Source of the DNA: Deltaproteobacteria bacterium
Lineage (GTDB): Bacteria > Desulfobacterota > Desulfobacteria > Desulfobacterales > ETH-SRB1
Assembly: GCA_030627475.1 (NCBI GenBank)
Contig: DAOURZ010000008.1
Span: 1-13,887 of the forward strand
Reading direction: 5' to 3'
DNA: 13,887 nt
The stretch's first letter is position 1. Every line of letters starts with the position of its first letter. Of this stretch, positions 1-6,324 are shown in pieces. The translations under genes were made by a program, and so were the position numbers. A model generated the notes under the pieces. That model had not been told where the DNA came from, ran no database searches, and worked only from the letters and a program-made list of their open reading frames with translations.

Positions 1-864
1 CATTAATATCAAAAAATCATCTTCAAATTTATAAACAAAAATATCAGGGTTAATATATTGAGGCTCTTCAACACTGAAAGTTCGTCCTGGCTTCGGCTCA
101 AATTCTTTTATAATATTTACGGCAGAAACAACTTCCTGAATATCAATTTCTAATTCCCTGGCAATAAGCTTGTAATTCTTGTTTTCAAGATGTTTAATAT
201 GGTTATTAATTATATCAATAACTATAGTATTATCTAATTTAAAATGCTTTGCCTGTATCAGTAAACATTCTTTTAAATCACTTGCGCCGACACCTGTTGG
301 ATCAAATGTTTTTATCAGCGATAATACCTGATTAGACTTATCGGGAGTGGAACCGCTCGTTTTGATAAGCTCTTCAACAGGAATATCAAGATAACCATCT
401 TTGTTGAGGTTTCCTATTATCAAGCTTCCGAGCTTTTCTTCCTCCGCTGTTGGAAAAGTCATAAGCAGTTGCCAGAGGAGATGATCATTCAAAGATTCTT
501 TACGAGCTATAAATGACTCGAAATTCGGTGTAGTTTTTTTCTCGGTCTCAAAAGTAGTTTTTCCGGTCGAATTGTATTCATTAAGATAATTATTCCAGTC
601 AATATCATCGTTAATTTTTTCTTCTATTTTGACTTCTTTTATTGCAGGCGTATCATCAGATATGGCCTCGGCTTGATTTGTATGCGCTTCTTCATCGGCA
701 AAATCCTGCACCTCCTCCAGTGCAGGATTTTCCTCAAGTTCCTGACGAATTACTTCCGCAAGCTCAAGTCTGGAAAGCTGCAAAAGCTTAATTGACATCT
801 GGAGCTGCGGCGTCATTATAAGTTGCTGTGTTAATTTTAGCTGTTGTCGTAATTCAAGTGCCAT
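1..864 (-). CDS. rpoN: RNA polymerase sigma-54 factor, N-terminal 288 codons (partial at window edge)
   Basis: Sigma-54 binds core RNA polymerase and directs it to -24/-12 promoters, which open only with an AAA+ activator. The frame is open from an ATG at 864 to the window edge, giving 288 residues. It starts with the glutamine- and leucine-rich Region I (MALELRQQLKLTQQL, then TPQLQMSIKLLQLSR and EELEENPALEE-like sequence), which contacts activators. An acidic linker (about residues 50-115) follows. The core-binding domain carries the characteristic FDPTGVGASDLKECLL motif and EPKPGRTFS...YINPDIFV. The DNA-binding HTH and RpoN box would lie beyond the left edge. The ATG lies one base after the lptB stop, so the two genes are probably co-transcribed and translationally coupled. 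The lptB-rpoN adjacency is classical in proteobacteria. Family identity is very secure; the C-terminus is unseen. Confidence 0.96.
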   Translation of the reverse strand, partial: MALELRQQLKLTQQLIMTPQLQMSIKLLQLSRLELAEVIRQELEENPALEEVQDFADEEAHTNQAEAISDDTPAIKEVKIEEKINDDIDWNNYLNEYNSTGKTTFETEKKTTPNFESFIARKESLNDHLLWQLLMTFPTAEEEKLGSLIIGNLNKDGYLDIPVEELIKTSGSTPDKSNQVLSLIKTFDPTGVGASDLKECLLIQAKHFKLDNTIVIDIINNHIKHLENKNYKLIARELEIDIQEVVSAVNIIKEFEPKPGRTFSVEEPQYINPDIFVYKFEDDFLILM

Positions 865-865
865 T

Positions 866-1588
866 TTATAATCTAAATTTGTCTCCAAGATATATGCGAC
901 GGGCAGTTTCGCTCGCAGCTATTTTTTCCGGTGAACCGGCTTCAACTACTTGCCCATCACTTAATATATAGGCTCTGTCACAGACTTCAAGTGTTTCCCT
1001 TACATTATGATCTGAGATAAGTATTCCAATACCCCGATTTTTAAGGTGTTCTATAATAGCTTTAATATCAATTACTGCTAAAGGATCTATACCTGCAAAA
1101 GGTTCGTCAAAAAGCATAAATAAAGGATTTGTTACAAGCGCCCGCGAAATTTCCAGGCGCCGTCTTTCCCCTCCTGAAAGAACGGAGGCCTTCTGATTTG
1201 CTATTTTTGTTATACCCAGCTCTTTTAGAAGCTTGTTCGCACGTTCTTCCCGCTCCGATCTTGAGATAGGAAGAATTTCAAGAATAGCCATGATATTTTG
1301 TTTTGTTGTAAGCTTTCTGAATATCGAAGCTTCCTGAGGTAAATAACCCACGCCTTTACGTGCCCTCAAATACATGGGGCAATCTGTAATATCCTCATCG
1401 TCAAGAAAAACTTGCCCTTTATCAGGCTTTATCATACCGATAGTCATATAGAAAGTAGTTGTTTTTCCTGCACCATTCGGACCAAGAAGACCAACAACTT
1501 CACCGCTTTTTACACCGAAGCTGATTGAGTTTACAACTCTTCTTTCATTATATGTTTTAATTAGATCTTTTACAGATAAAACTGACAT
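866..1588 (-). CDS. lptB: LPS export ABC transporter ATP-binding protein LptB
   Basis: This is the cytoplasmic ATPase of the LptB2FGC complex, which extracts LPS from the inner membrane and pushes it onto the LptC/LptA bridge. The 240-residue length is normal for the family. Visible motifs are Walker A GPNGAGKT (36-43), Q-loop Q85 in GYLPQEASIF, signature LSGGE (137-141) followed by RRRLEISRAL, Walker B LFMLFDEPFAGIDP (156-169, catalytic E162) and H-loop H194 in SDHNVRETL. The last is typical of LptB rather than of general ABC ATPases. The ATG at 1588 has no convincing Shine-Dalgarno sequence; AAGGA lies about 30 nt upstream. A 131-nt gap separates it from lptA, and it ends one base before the rpoN start. 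The permease subunits LptF and LptG are not in the window. Confidence 0.97.
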   Translation of the reverse strand: MSVLSVKDLIKTYNERRVVNSISFGVKSGEVVGLLGPNGAGKTTTFYMTIGMIKPDKGQVFLDDEDITDCPMYLRARKGVGYLPQEASIFRKLTTKQNIMAILEILPISRSEREERANKLLKELGITKIANQKASVLSGGERRRLEISRALVTNPLFMLFDEPFAGIDPLAVIDIKAIIEHLKNRGIGILISDHNVRETLEVCDRAYILSDGQVVEAGSPEKIAASETARRIYLGDKFRL

Positions 1589-1719
1589 GTTAGTAGCCGT
1601 TACAGTTGTCGGTCCACGTTCCTTGGGATGGTTTCATAATACAATAAAATCAACAGGTCGGAACTCCCTGCAAATCTGTTATAATCAGTACCTTTTTTAT
1701 TTTTGTGAACCGTGAGCCC

Positions 1720-2385
1720 TTATTCTTCTGAATAAAAAACAGCTTCAACACGCTTTTTTTTACCGCTTTCAACAGTTATGCGATTTTCAGCTCTGTAAAG
1801 AGTTATTCTCTCACCGGAAACAAAATTAGTTTCGCTTGTGATCTTTGAATTCGGTCCGGTTAAGACAATAACACCAGTTTCACTTGTATATACTGCATGT
1901 TGTGCAACAGCAACCTGGTCATCAAAATTTATTTTTACATTGCCACTTGAAACGATTTTTTCTATCGAATTTTTATTCGAAGTCAAACCTTTGTCGTTAT
2001 TTTCAACTTTTTTATAAAAAATTTTAAGCCTGTCAGCAATAATAACCGTATTTTTCTGAACAGCTCTGACATTGCCAATGAATTCAGCGCATCTTGCTTC
2101 GCTATTTGCTATCAGCTTGTCTGCTGTAATATAAATTTTTTTATTTTCTTTTAAATCTGCTTCTTCGGCAAAAGCAAAGCTTACCATAAAACCAACTATA
2201 ATTAAAAGTGTCGCTGTCAGAACAAACAAACTTCGTACAGGGACAGCAAAGTAAAAAGCTCCGATTTCAAGGCGCTTAAATTCTGAGGAATGAGACGTAC
2301 TTATAGCTACGTCACAATGACGAAAGATGTAGCGCGACGTAAAAAATGGATTTTTTACAAAGCTGTCACAACTTAATGTTTTCAA
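1720..2385 (-). CDS. lptA: Periplasmic LPS transport protein LptA, with an unusual N-terminal extension
   Basis: LptA polymerises in the periplasm as part of the beta-jellyroll bridge that carries LPS from LptC to LptD. The mature part (about residues 74-221) is an OstA/LptA-like domain: KKIYITADKLIANSEARCAEF, then IGNVRAVQKNTVIIADRLKIFY, SSGNVKI and LYRAENRITVESG. A hydrophobic stretch at 53-73 ending in AFA|EE is a good signal peptide with cleavage after about residue 73. The start is TTG at 2385, overlapping the lptC end by 20 nt, with a strong AAGGGGAG (2392-2399) six bases upstream. Residues 7-48 are encoded by a palindromic element (2243-2366), so the segment before the signal peptide is about 52 residues instead of the usual few. 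A TTG at 2229 (residue 53) would give a normal-length precursor but lacks a positively charged n-region and a good ribosome site. Identity is secure; the start is uncertain. Confidence 0.85.
   Translation of the reverse strand: MKTLSCDSFVKNPFFTSRYIFRHCDVAISTSHSSEFKRLEIGAFYFAVPVRSLFVLTATLLIIVGFMVSFAFAEEADLKENKKIYITADKLIANSEARCAEFIGNVRAVQKNTVIIADRLKIFYKKVENNDKGLTSNKNSIEKIVSSGNVKINFDDQVAVAQHAVYTSETGVIVLTGPNSKITSETNFVSGERITLYRAENRITVESGKKKRVEAVFYSEE
2243..2366. repeat. Palindromic MITE-like element inserted at the lptC/lptA junction
   Basis: About 124 bp are bounded by imperfect terminal inverted repeats. The left end reads ACAGCAAAGTAAAAAGCTCC (2243-2262); the right end (2348-2366), read on the minus strand, is ACAGCTTTGTAAAAAATCC. 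An internal hairpin GACGTA/TACGTC lies at 2294-2299 and 2308-2313. The right terminus overlaps the TGA stop of lptC. The minus-strand frame stays open across the whole element, so it encodes about 42 residues of the LptA ORF. No transposase is present and no clear target duplication is visible. That it belongs to a dispersed family is inference, because only one copy is in the window. Confidence 0.6.
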
Positions 2386-2935
2386 TGAAAACTCCCCTTA
2401 CATTTCCCTCAAGCCCGGTTTTTTTTGTATTTAAATCAAAAAAAAATGAATCTGCCGTTAATTGTTTTGAATCACTGATTATTTCCACAGGAACATTTGA
2501 AAAAAGTATGCGACGGTTATGCTCGTAATTTAATTTTTCGGTTTTAAGAACATAATCATTATTTTTTACCAAAATATCGCCGAAAACTTCAATGTCATTT
2601 GAATCTGTATATAAAAATCCCTTTGCTGCTGTAAGGTAGGCTTCTTTTCCTGCTTTCATATAAAAAATTATAGAAATATCGTTTAATATCAACTGTTTTT
2701 TTTTATCAAGTAACCTGGCTGAGCTTGCATCCAGGCTCCATTCAATTACTCCATCACGCGTTGCAGTGTGATGAACCTTGCCTAACGACATTTTTGCAGC
2801 GTTTTGTATCGTTGATTTAAGTTCGGCGGTTTTATCCATGATATCGTGATATTCTAAAAAAACCGCAATTATAATTCCTGATGAAATAATAATAATTGAA
2901 GTTAAAAATAACTTTATTTTTAACCGTTCAGCCAT
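2366..2935 (-). CDS. lptC: LPS export protein LptC
   Basis: LptC is a bitopic inner-membrane protein that receives LPS from LptB2FG and passes it to LptA. The 189 residues match the family length. One membrane anchor lies at about residues 8-27 (IKLFLTSIIIISSGIIIAVF), followed by a periplasmic LptC/YrbK-like beta domain with GVIEWSLDASSARLL, then FYMKAGKEAYLTAAKGFLY, DIEVFGDILV and LKTEKLNY. The ATG at 2935 overlaps the end of kdsC by 16 nt and its TGA is overlapped by lptA, indicating translational coupling. The natural C-terminus ends in ...IENIKL, with the stop sharing bases with the inserted palindromic element, so the element probably entered exactly at the end of this gene. Sequence conservation in LptC is low; the assignment rests on anchor, domain pattern and context. 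Confidence 0.92.
   Translation of the reverse strand: MAERLKIKLFLTSIIIISSGIIIAVFLEYHDIMDKTAELKSTIQNAAKMSLGKVHHTATRDGVIEWSLDASSARLLDKKKQLILNDISIIFYMKAGKEAYLTAAKGFLYTDSNDIEVFGDILVKNNDYVLKTEKLNYEHNRRILFSNVPVEIISDSKQLTADSFFFDLNTKKTGLEGNVRGVFIENIKL
2392..2399 (-). promoter_or_regulatory. Ribosome binding site deciding the TTG start of lptA
   Basis: On the minus strand AAGGGGAG lies inside the last codons of lptC, six bases before TTG at 2385. It is the best Shine-Dalgarno match near lptA and favours the long form, which reads through the inserted palindromic element. The only later starts before the signal peptide core lack such a site. Confidence 0.55.
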
Positions 2936-3465
2936 TCAGCTACCAATGGAATTTTATACCAGAGTCCTTGGGCTTTAAGGATTGCTTCACAGACCTCCCT
3001 GACAGCCCCGGCTCCGCCATTTGCAGAAGTTACCATACATGCTTTTTTCAAAACTGCCTCGTGAGAATCAGCTACCGCTATAGAAAGTCCAATAATTTTC
3101 ATGAGCGGCAGATCCGGCAAATCATCACCGATAAATGCCGTTTCTTCAGAAGAAACGTCTGTTTGTTCAGAGATAATATCCAGCATAGCTGCCTTATCTC
3201 TAACCCCATCAAACAACATTGTAATACCAAGATTTTCGCAACGGTGATAAAGAGCTTTTGAACTTCTGCCGGTTACTACGCAGACATTAATACCTGCTTC
3301 CATTAAAAGCCTTATGCCAAGGCCGTCTTTGACATTAAAGACTTTTGTTTCTTCAGAGTTGTCATTGTAAATTATACTTCCATCAGTAAGCACACCGTCA
3401 ACGTCAAGCAAAAGGAGCTTGATCTTTTTTAGTTTGTTTTCTATTTCCGAATCAGTATGTCCCAT
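2920..3465 (-). CDS. kdsC: 3-deoxy-D-manno-octulosonate 8-phosphate phosphatase (KdsC)
   Basis: KdsC hydrolyses Kdo-8-phosphate to Kdo, the step after KdsA in LPS inner-core synthesis. It is a cytoplasmic C0-type HAD phosphatase, normally a tetramer. With residues counted from the upstream TTG at 3480, the nucleophile motif DVDGVLTDG gives D26 and D28, VVTGR is at 68-72, the lysine is K96 (VRDKAAML) and the metal-binding motif GDDLPDLP is at 118-125. Two starts are possible: TTG at 3480 (186 aa) and ATG at 3465 (181 aa). I chose ATG because GGA lies ten bases upstream and the TTG has no good ribosome site. The gene follows kdsA by a few bases and overlaps lptC. There is no kdsD isomerase gene beside it. 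Confidence 0.94.
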   Translation of the reverse strand: MGHTDSEIENKLKKIKLLLLDVDGVLTDGSIIYNDNSEETKVFNVKDGLGIRLLMEAGINVCVVTGRSSKALYHRCENLGITMLFDGVRDKAAMLDIISEQTDVSSEETAFIGDDLPDLPLMKIIGLSIAVADSHEAVLKKACMVTSANGGAGAVREVCEAILKAQGLWYKIPLVAEWLNG

Positions 3466-3488
3466 AGATAATTTTTCCAATAAAATTA

Positions 3489-4319
3489 CTAACCCCTGAA
3501 TCCTGATGCGTCTCGTATAGCTTTAAGCTGGGGAAGCAGTTTCCTGAGCGAATCTATTTTTAATGAATTGGGCCCGTCACAAAGTGCCCTGTCGGGATCT
3601 GTGTGTACTTCCAGAAAAATTCCGTCCGCTCCCGCCGCAACAGCAGCTCTGGCAAGAATTGGTGCAAATTCACGCTGTCCACCGGAACTTGTTCCGGCAC
3701 CTCCCGGGAGTTGAACGCTGTGCGTTGCATCAAATATCACCGGAAATCCTGTAGTATCCTGCATTATTTTTAAGCTACGGAAATCAACGACAAGATTGTT
3801 ATAACCAAACATTGTCCCTCTTTCCGTAATCATAATCTGTTTGTTCCCGGTTGAAACAACCTTTTCCACAACATTCGTGATATCCCATGGTGCAAGGAAC
3901 TGACCTTTTTTAATATTGACCGGTTTGCCTGTTTTCGAAATCTCTAAAATAAAATCGGTTTGTCTGCACAATAAGGCCGGTATCTGTATAATATCCAGAA
4001 TATCGGCGGCCATTGATAATTCATTTATACTGTGAACGTCTGAAAGTATCTTCAGGCCAAGTTCTTTCTTAATATTTTTAAGAATCCTAAGACCGTCTAT
4101 CAGCCCTGGCCCCCGGTATGAATTAACAGATGTTCGATTGGCTTTGTCATATGAGGCCTTGAATATAAAGGGAATATCTAATTGGCGAGTAAGTTCTTTA
4201 AGATATGATGCTATCTCAAAAGTAGTATCATAATCTTCTATTACACACGGGCCTGAAATCAAAACAAGAGGTGATGTCCGGCCGATTAATATATCACCAA
4301 TCTTTAAAATATTTCTCAT
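3489..4319 (-). CDS. kdsA: 2-dehydro-3-deoxyphosphooctonate aldolase (Kdo-8-phosphate synthase), metal-dependent class
   Basis: KdsA condenses phosphoenolpyruvate with arabinose-5-phosphate to Kdo-8-phosphate, the first committed step to Kdo. The 276-residue length is typical. Motifs seen are SGPCVIED (22-29), FKASYDKANRTS (53-64), ERGTMFGYNNLVVDFR (166-181), FDATHSVQLPGG (196-207) and the diagnostic LEVHTDPDRALCDGPNSL (236-253). Cysteine at 25, where the E. coli enzyme has asparagine, together with H200, E237 and D248, matches the four metal ligands of the metal-dependent class known from Aquifex. The ATG at 4319 begins the operon as seen here. The pyrG gene that often precedes kdsA is absent; the upstream region is instead repeat-rich. 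Confidence 0.97.
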   Translation of the reverse strand: MRNILKIGDILIGRTSPLVLISGPCVIEDYDTTFEIASYLKELTRQLDIPFIFKASYDKANRTSVNSYRGPGLIDGLRILKNIKKELGLKILSDVHSINELSMAADILDIIQIPALLCRQTDFILEISKTGKPVNIKKGQFLAPWDITNVVEKVVSTGNKQIMITERGTMFGYNNLVVDFRSLKIMQDTTGFPVIFDATHSVQLPGGAGTSSGGQREFAPILARAAVAAGADGIFLEVHTDPDRALCDGPNSLKIDSLRKLLPQLKAIRDASGFRG

Positions 4320-4338
4320 AAATTAATACCCAAATTCA

Positions 4339-4370
4339 ACCCAAATCTATGCGCCTGCCTGAGGCAGTTA
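4339..4370 (+). repeat. Direct repeat, copy A
   Basis: The copy begins ACCCAAATCTAT and ends AGTTA. It matches copy B (4651-4682) at 27 of 32 positions in the same orientation. It includes a small perfect palindrome CTGCC-TGA-GGCAG (4355-4367) that is degraded in copy B. It lies about 20 nt upstream of the kdsA start. Confidence 0.65.
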
Positions 4371-4560
4371 ATTCATCCATGTTTCTGAAAGTGTAACTAA
4401 AAGCTGATATTACCGAATTTAACTATCGTACACGCATATAAAAGTCAAGAAACGAAAAACTTTGCCTTGATTACAACTTTTTAAACTGTTATTATTTTTT
4501 ATCAGGAACGTGGACAAAATAACTTCAAGCAGCTATGCATCATAGCTTCAGGTCATATTT

Positions 4561-4634
4561 GCCCGATCTAAAATCACAAACATCTTGAAATAGCTTGCTA
4601 TCCCTTCAACTTTTGTGCCTATTTTAAATCGGGC
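4561..4634. repeat. Long palindrome able to form a hairpin
   Basis: Outer arms GCCCGATCTAAAAT (4561-4574) and ATTTTAAATCGGGC (4621-4634) pair with one mismatch. Inside them CACAAA (4575-4580) pairs with TTTGTG (4612-4617), TTGAA (4585-4589) with TTCAA (4605-4609), and ATAGC (4590-4594) with GCTAT (4597-4601). The element is therefore almost continuously self-complementary over 74 bases. It has no T-tract, so it looks like a REP- or MITE-type palindrome rather than a terminator. Confidence 0.6.
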
Positions 4635-4650
4635 AGATCGAACAAACCTG

Positions 4651-4682
4651 ACCCAAATCTATACGCTTGCTTGCGGAAGTTA
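4651..4682 (+). repeat. Direct repeat, copy B
   Basis: Second copy of the 32-base repeat, 312 nt after copy A and with 5 differences. A TTG at 4671 inside this copy could formally extend the M23 reading frame upstream by 26 codons, but repeat sequence is unlikely to encode the true N-terminus. Confidence 0.65.
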
Positions 4683-4748
4683 TTTTTGTGCGAGCCCTTA
4701 GCATTCCTAATTTTAAAGGCTTACTCAAAGAAAGGTTGTTATAATATA

Positions 4749-6122
4749 TTGAAAACTAAAGAAAAGAAAACAAGATATCGGTTTATTATATTATTATGTA
4801 TTATTCTTGCTATTCCGGTCTCATGGATCCTGATTACCAGGCTTGAAGGCGGCAAGCCATCCGTCAACCTGGATCTTCTATCTCAGACGATAGGAATTTC
4901 TCAAGATCTTTCAATATCAGTTGCGGATATGAAAAGCGGCTTGAGGAGGGTATGGATAGGCCTTTTACAAAACGGCCGAGAAACTGTTTTACTTGAAAAA
5001 GATTTTCCTGCCAAAGGTCTTATTGTCAGGGGTAGTAAATATGAAGAGTCCTTCAAGGTTAAGATAGATCCGGATAAAAGTGGCATAAAAGACGGCAAAG
5101 CTATTCTGCGTATTGTTGTGTATGATTTTTCCTGGCGACACTGGTTTAAGGGAAACAGGACATATCTGGAAAAAAATATAATTATCGACACAAAACCGCC
5201 TGAAATAGATATTATAAGCAGATTCCACAATATAAATCAGGGCGGGGCATGTTTGATAATATATAAAGTGTCCGAACAATGCCGTAGAAGCGGAGTTTAT
5301 GTTGAAGAGAATTTTTTCCCGGGTCATTCAGGACATTTTCAGGATAAAAATATTTTAATGGCCTTTTTTGCTCTAAACTATAAGCAGGGACCCGGGACTA
5401 AAATTTTTATTAAAGCAATTGATCATGCAGGCAACACTTCAAAAGCCGGTTTTCATTACAATATAAAAAGAAAAACCTTCAAAAAAGATGTTATCAATAT
5501 TTCCGACGAATTTCTAAACTGGAAAATGCCTGAATTTGATAATTATACCCAGCAACCTTCCGAATTAACAATAAAAGACAAATTTCTTAAGGTCAACAGG
5601 GTGATACGAAAAAAAAGTTATAATAAAGTACTTGAATTAACTGAAAACACCGATCCTGTTTTATATTGGGAAAACGTATTTTTAAGGCTCCCTAAATCAG
5701 CGAATAAAGCGGGTTTTGCCGATAGTCGCGTTTATAAATATAAAAATAAAATAATTGATCGTCAGATTCATCTTGGTATAGATCTCGCGTCAATTGCACA
5801 GTCGCCGATTCCGGCAGTCAACAAAGGAAAAATTGTTTTTGTCGGATCAATAGGTATTTACGGAAAATCTGTAATTATTGATCATGGTTTTGGACTGCAT
5901 AGCATGTATGCTCATTTAAGCAGTTATAATGTAGAAGAAAAACAGATGGTATCTAAGGGCGAAATCATAGGCCGTACCGGCATCACAGGACTGGCCGGTG
6001 GTGACCATCTTCATTACAGCATTCTTATCCATAATACTTTTGTAAATCCTATTGAATGGTGGGATAAGTCATGGATAACAAATAATATTTCAAGCAAAAT
6101 AAATAATGCTGAGGTCAGATAG
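4749..6122 (+). CDS. Membrane-anchored M23 (LytM-type) metallopeptidase
   Basis: A probable peptidoglycan endopeptidase, or a regulator of one, held in the inner membrane facing the periplasm. From TTG at 4749 the protein has 457 residues: a basic start KTKEKKTRYR, one membrane segment (about 11-29), a long beta-rich region (about 35-240) with an Ig-like DPDKSGIKDGKAILRI/AIDHAGNTS pattern, a linker, and a C-terminal M23 domain (about 330-445). The zinc-site residues are intact: HLGID (H341, D345), YAHL (H389) and DHLHY (H420, H422), so catalysis is plausible. The frame is open back to a TTG at 4671, but that start lies in a repeat and precedes the membrane anchor with an unlikely tail. AAAGG lies 13 nt before the chosen TTG, a weak ribosome site. 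The gene diverges from kdsA and ends in a terminator-like hairpin. The exact cleavage target is not deducible. Confidence 0.85.
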   Translation: MKTKEKKTRYRFIILLCIILAIPVSWILITRLEGGKPSVNLDLLSQTIGISQDLSISVADMKSGLRRVWIGLLQNGRETVLLEKDFPAKGLIVRGSKYEESFKVKIDPDKSGIKDGKAILRIVVYDFSWRHWFKGNRTYLEKNIIIDTKPPEIDIISRFHNINQGGACLIIYKVSEQCRRSGVYVEENFFPGHSGHFQDKNILMAFFALNYKQGPGTKIFIKAIDHAGNTSKAGFHYNIKRKTFKKDVINISDEFLNWKMPEFDNYTQQPSELTIKDKFLKVNRVIRKKSYNKVLELTENTDPVLYWENVFLRLPKSANKAGFADSRVYKYKNKIIDRQIHLGIDLASIAQSPIPAVNKGKIVFVGSIGIYGKSVIIDHGFGLHSMYAHLSSYNVEEKQMVSKGEIIGRTGITGLAGGDHLHYSILIHNTFVNPIEWWDKSWITNNISSKINNAEVR

Positions 6123-6125
6123 ATA

Positions 6126-6169
6126 GTGCCTGAACTAAAACCCTGTTCAGGCACGGTTTTGAGTTTTTT
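6126..6169 (+). terminator. Terminator-like hairpin after the M23 gene
   Basis: A perfect 10-bp stem GTGCCTGAAC (6126-6135) / GTTCAGGCAC (6145-6154) with a 9-nt loop begins 3 nt after the stop codon. It is followed by GGTTTTGAGTTTTTT (6155-6169). The T-run is interrupted and slightly displaced, so termination efficiency is uncertain. The arm sequence recurs near recA and rlmB (see findings), so the hairpin may be repeat-derived. Confidence 0.65.
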
Positions 6170-6210
6170 AAGCCCTATATCTTCTTTAGCTGTAACTCAA
6201 TGGTCGAATG

Positions 6211-6252
6211 CAATGCAAAGCAAAACATGGCAGTGTTTTCAAACCCGCATTG
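6211..6252. repeat. Hairpin upstream of the methyltransferase gene
   Basis: CAATGC (6211-6216) pairs with GCATTG (6247-6252). Inside them AAAACA (6222-6227) pairs with TGTTTT (6234-6239) around a 6-nt loop. The right arm is the beginning of the left flanking inverted repeat (6247-6268). Confidence 0.4.
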
Positions 6253-6268
6253 TTTTATAGGGACTACC
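6247..6268 (+). repeat. Left inverted repeat flanking the methyltransferase module
   Basis: Begins GCATTGTTTTATAGGG and ends ACTACC. The reverse complement of 7652-7673 matches it at 20 of 22 positions. It lies 56 nt upstream of the methyltransferase start. Confidence 0.65.
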
Positions 6269-6324
6269 GTATTTTGAACTTCCACCAATCATCTCAATGT
6301 TAATTTTTCGATTATACGGAAAAA

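Larger units (their letters stand above)
4320..4748. other. Divergent intergenic region between kdsA and the M23 peptidase gene, repeat-rich
   Basis: These 429 bases hold no convincing gene. They contain a pair of 32-base direct repeats (4339-4370 and 4651-4682) and a long hairpin (4561-4634). Promoters for the leftward kds-lpt-rpoN operon and for the rightward M23 gene must lie here or be supplied from elsewhere, but I see no hexamer pair good enough to annotate. A TTGACT on the minus strand near 4453 lacks a convincing -10 partner. Confidence 0.6.

Noticed and set aside
1589..1719. Possible gene or separate promoter between lptA and lptB
   Set aside because: The 131-nt gap contains no ORF with a start and ribosome site and no convincing -35/-10 pair; it reads as a spacer.
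2896..3261. Plus-strand ORF of 121 codons over lptC and kdsC
   Set aside because: It is antisense to two well-supported genes, has low-complexity cysteine/phenylalanine-rich composition and no recognisable domain.
4740..4745. Perfect TATAAT before the M23 gene
   Set aside because: It lies only three bases before the chosen start codon, so transcription would begin inside the gene, and no -35 hexamer lies at 16-18 nt.
4671..4748. Upstream extension of the M23 gene to TTG at 4671
   Set aside because: The added 26 codons begin inside a direct-repeat copy and place an extra cysteine-containing tail before a normal basic-plus-membrane-anchor N-terminus starting at TTG 4749.
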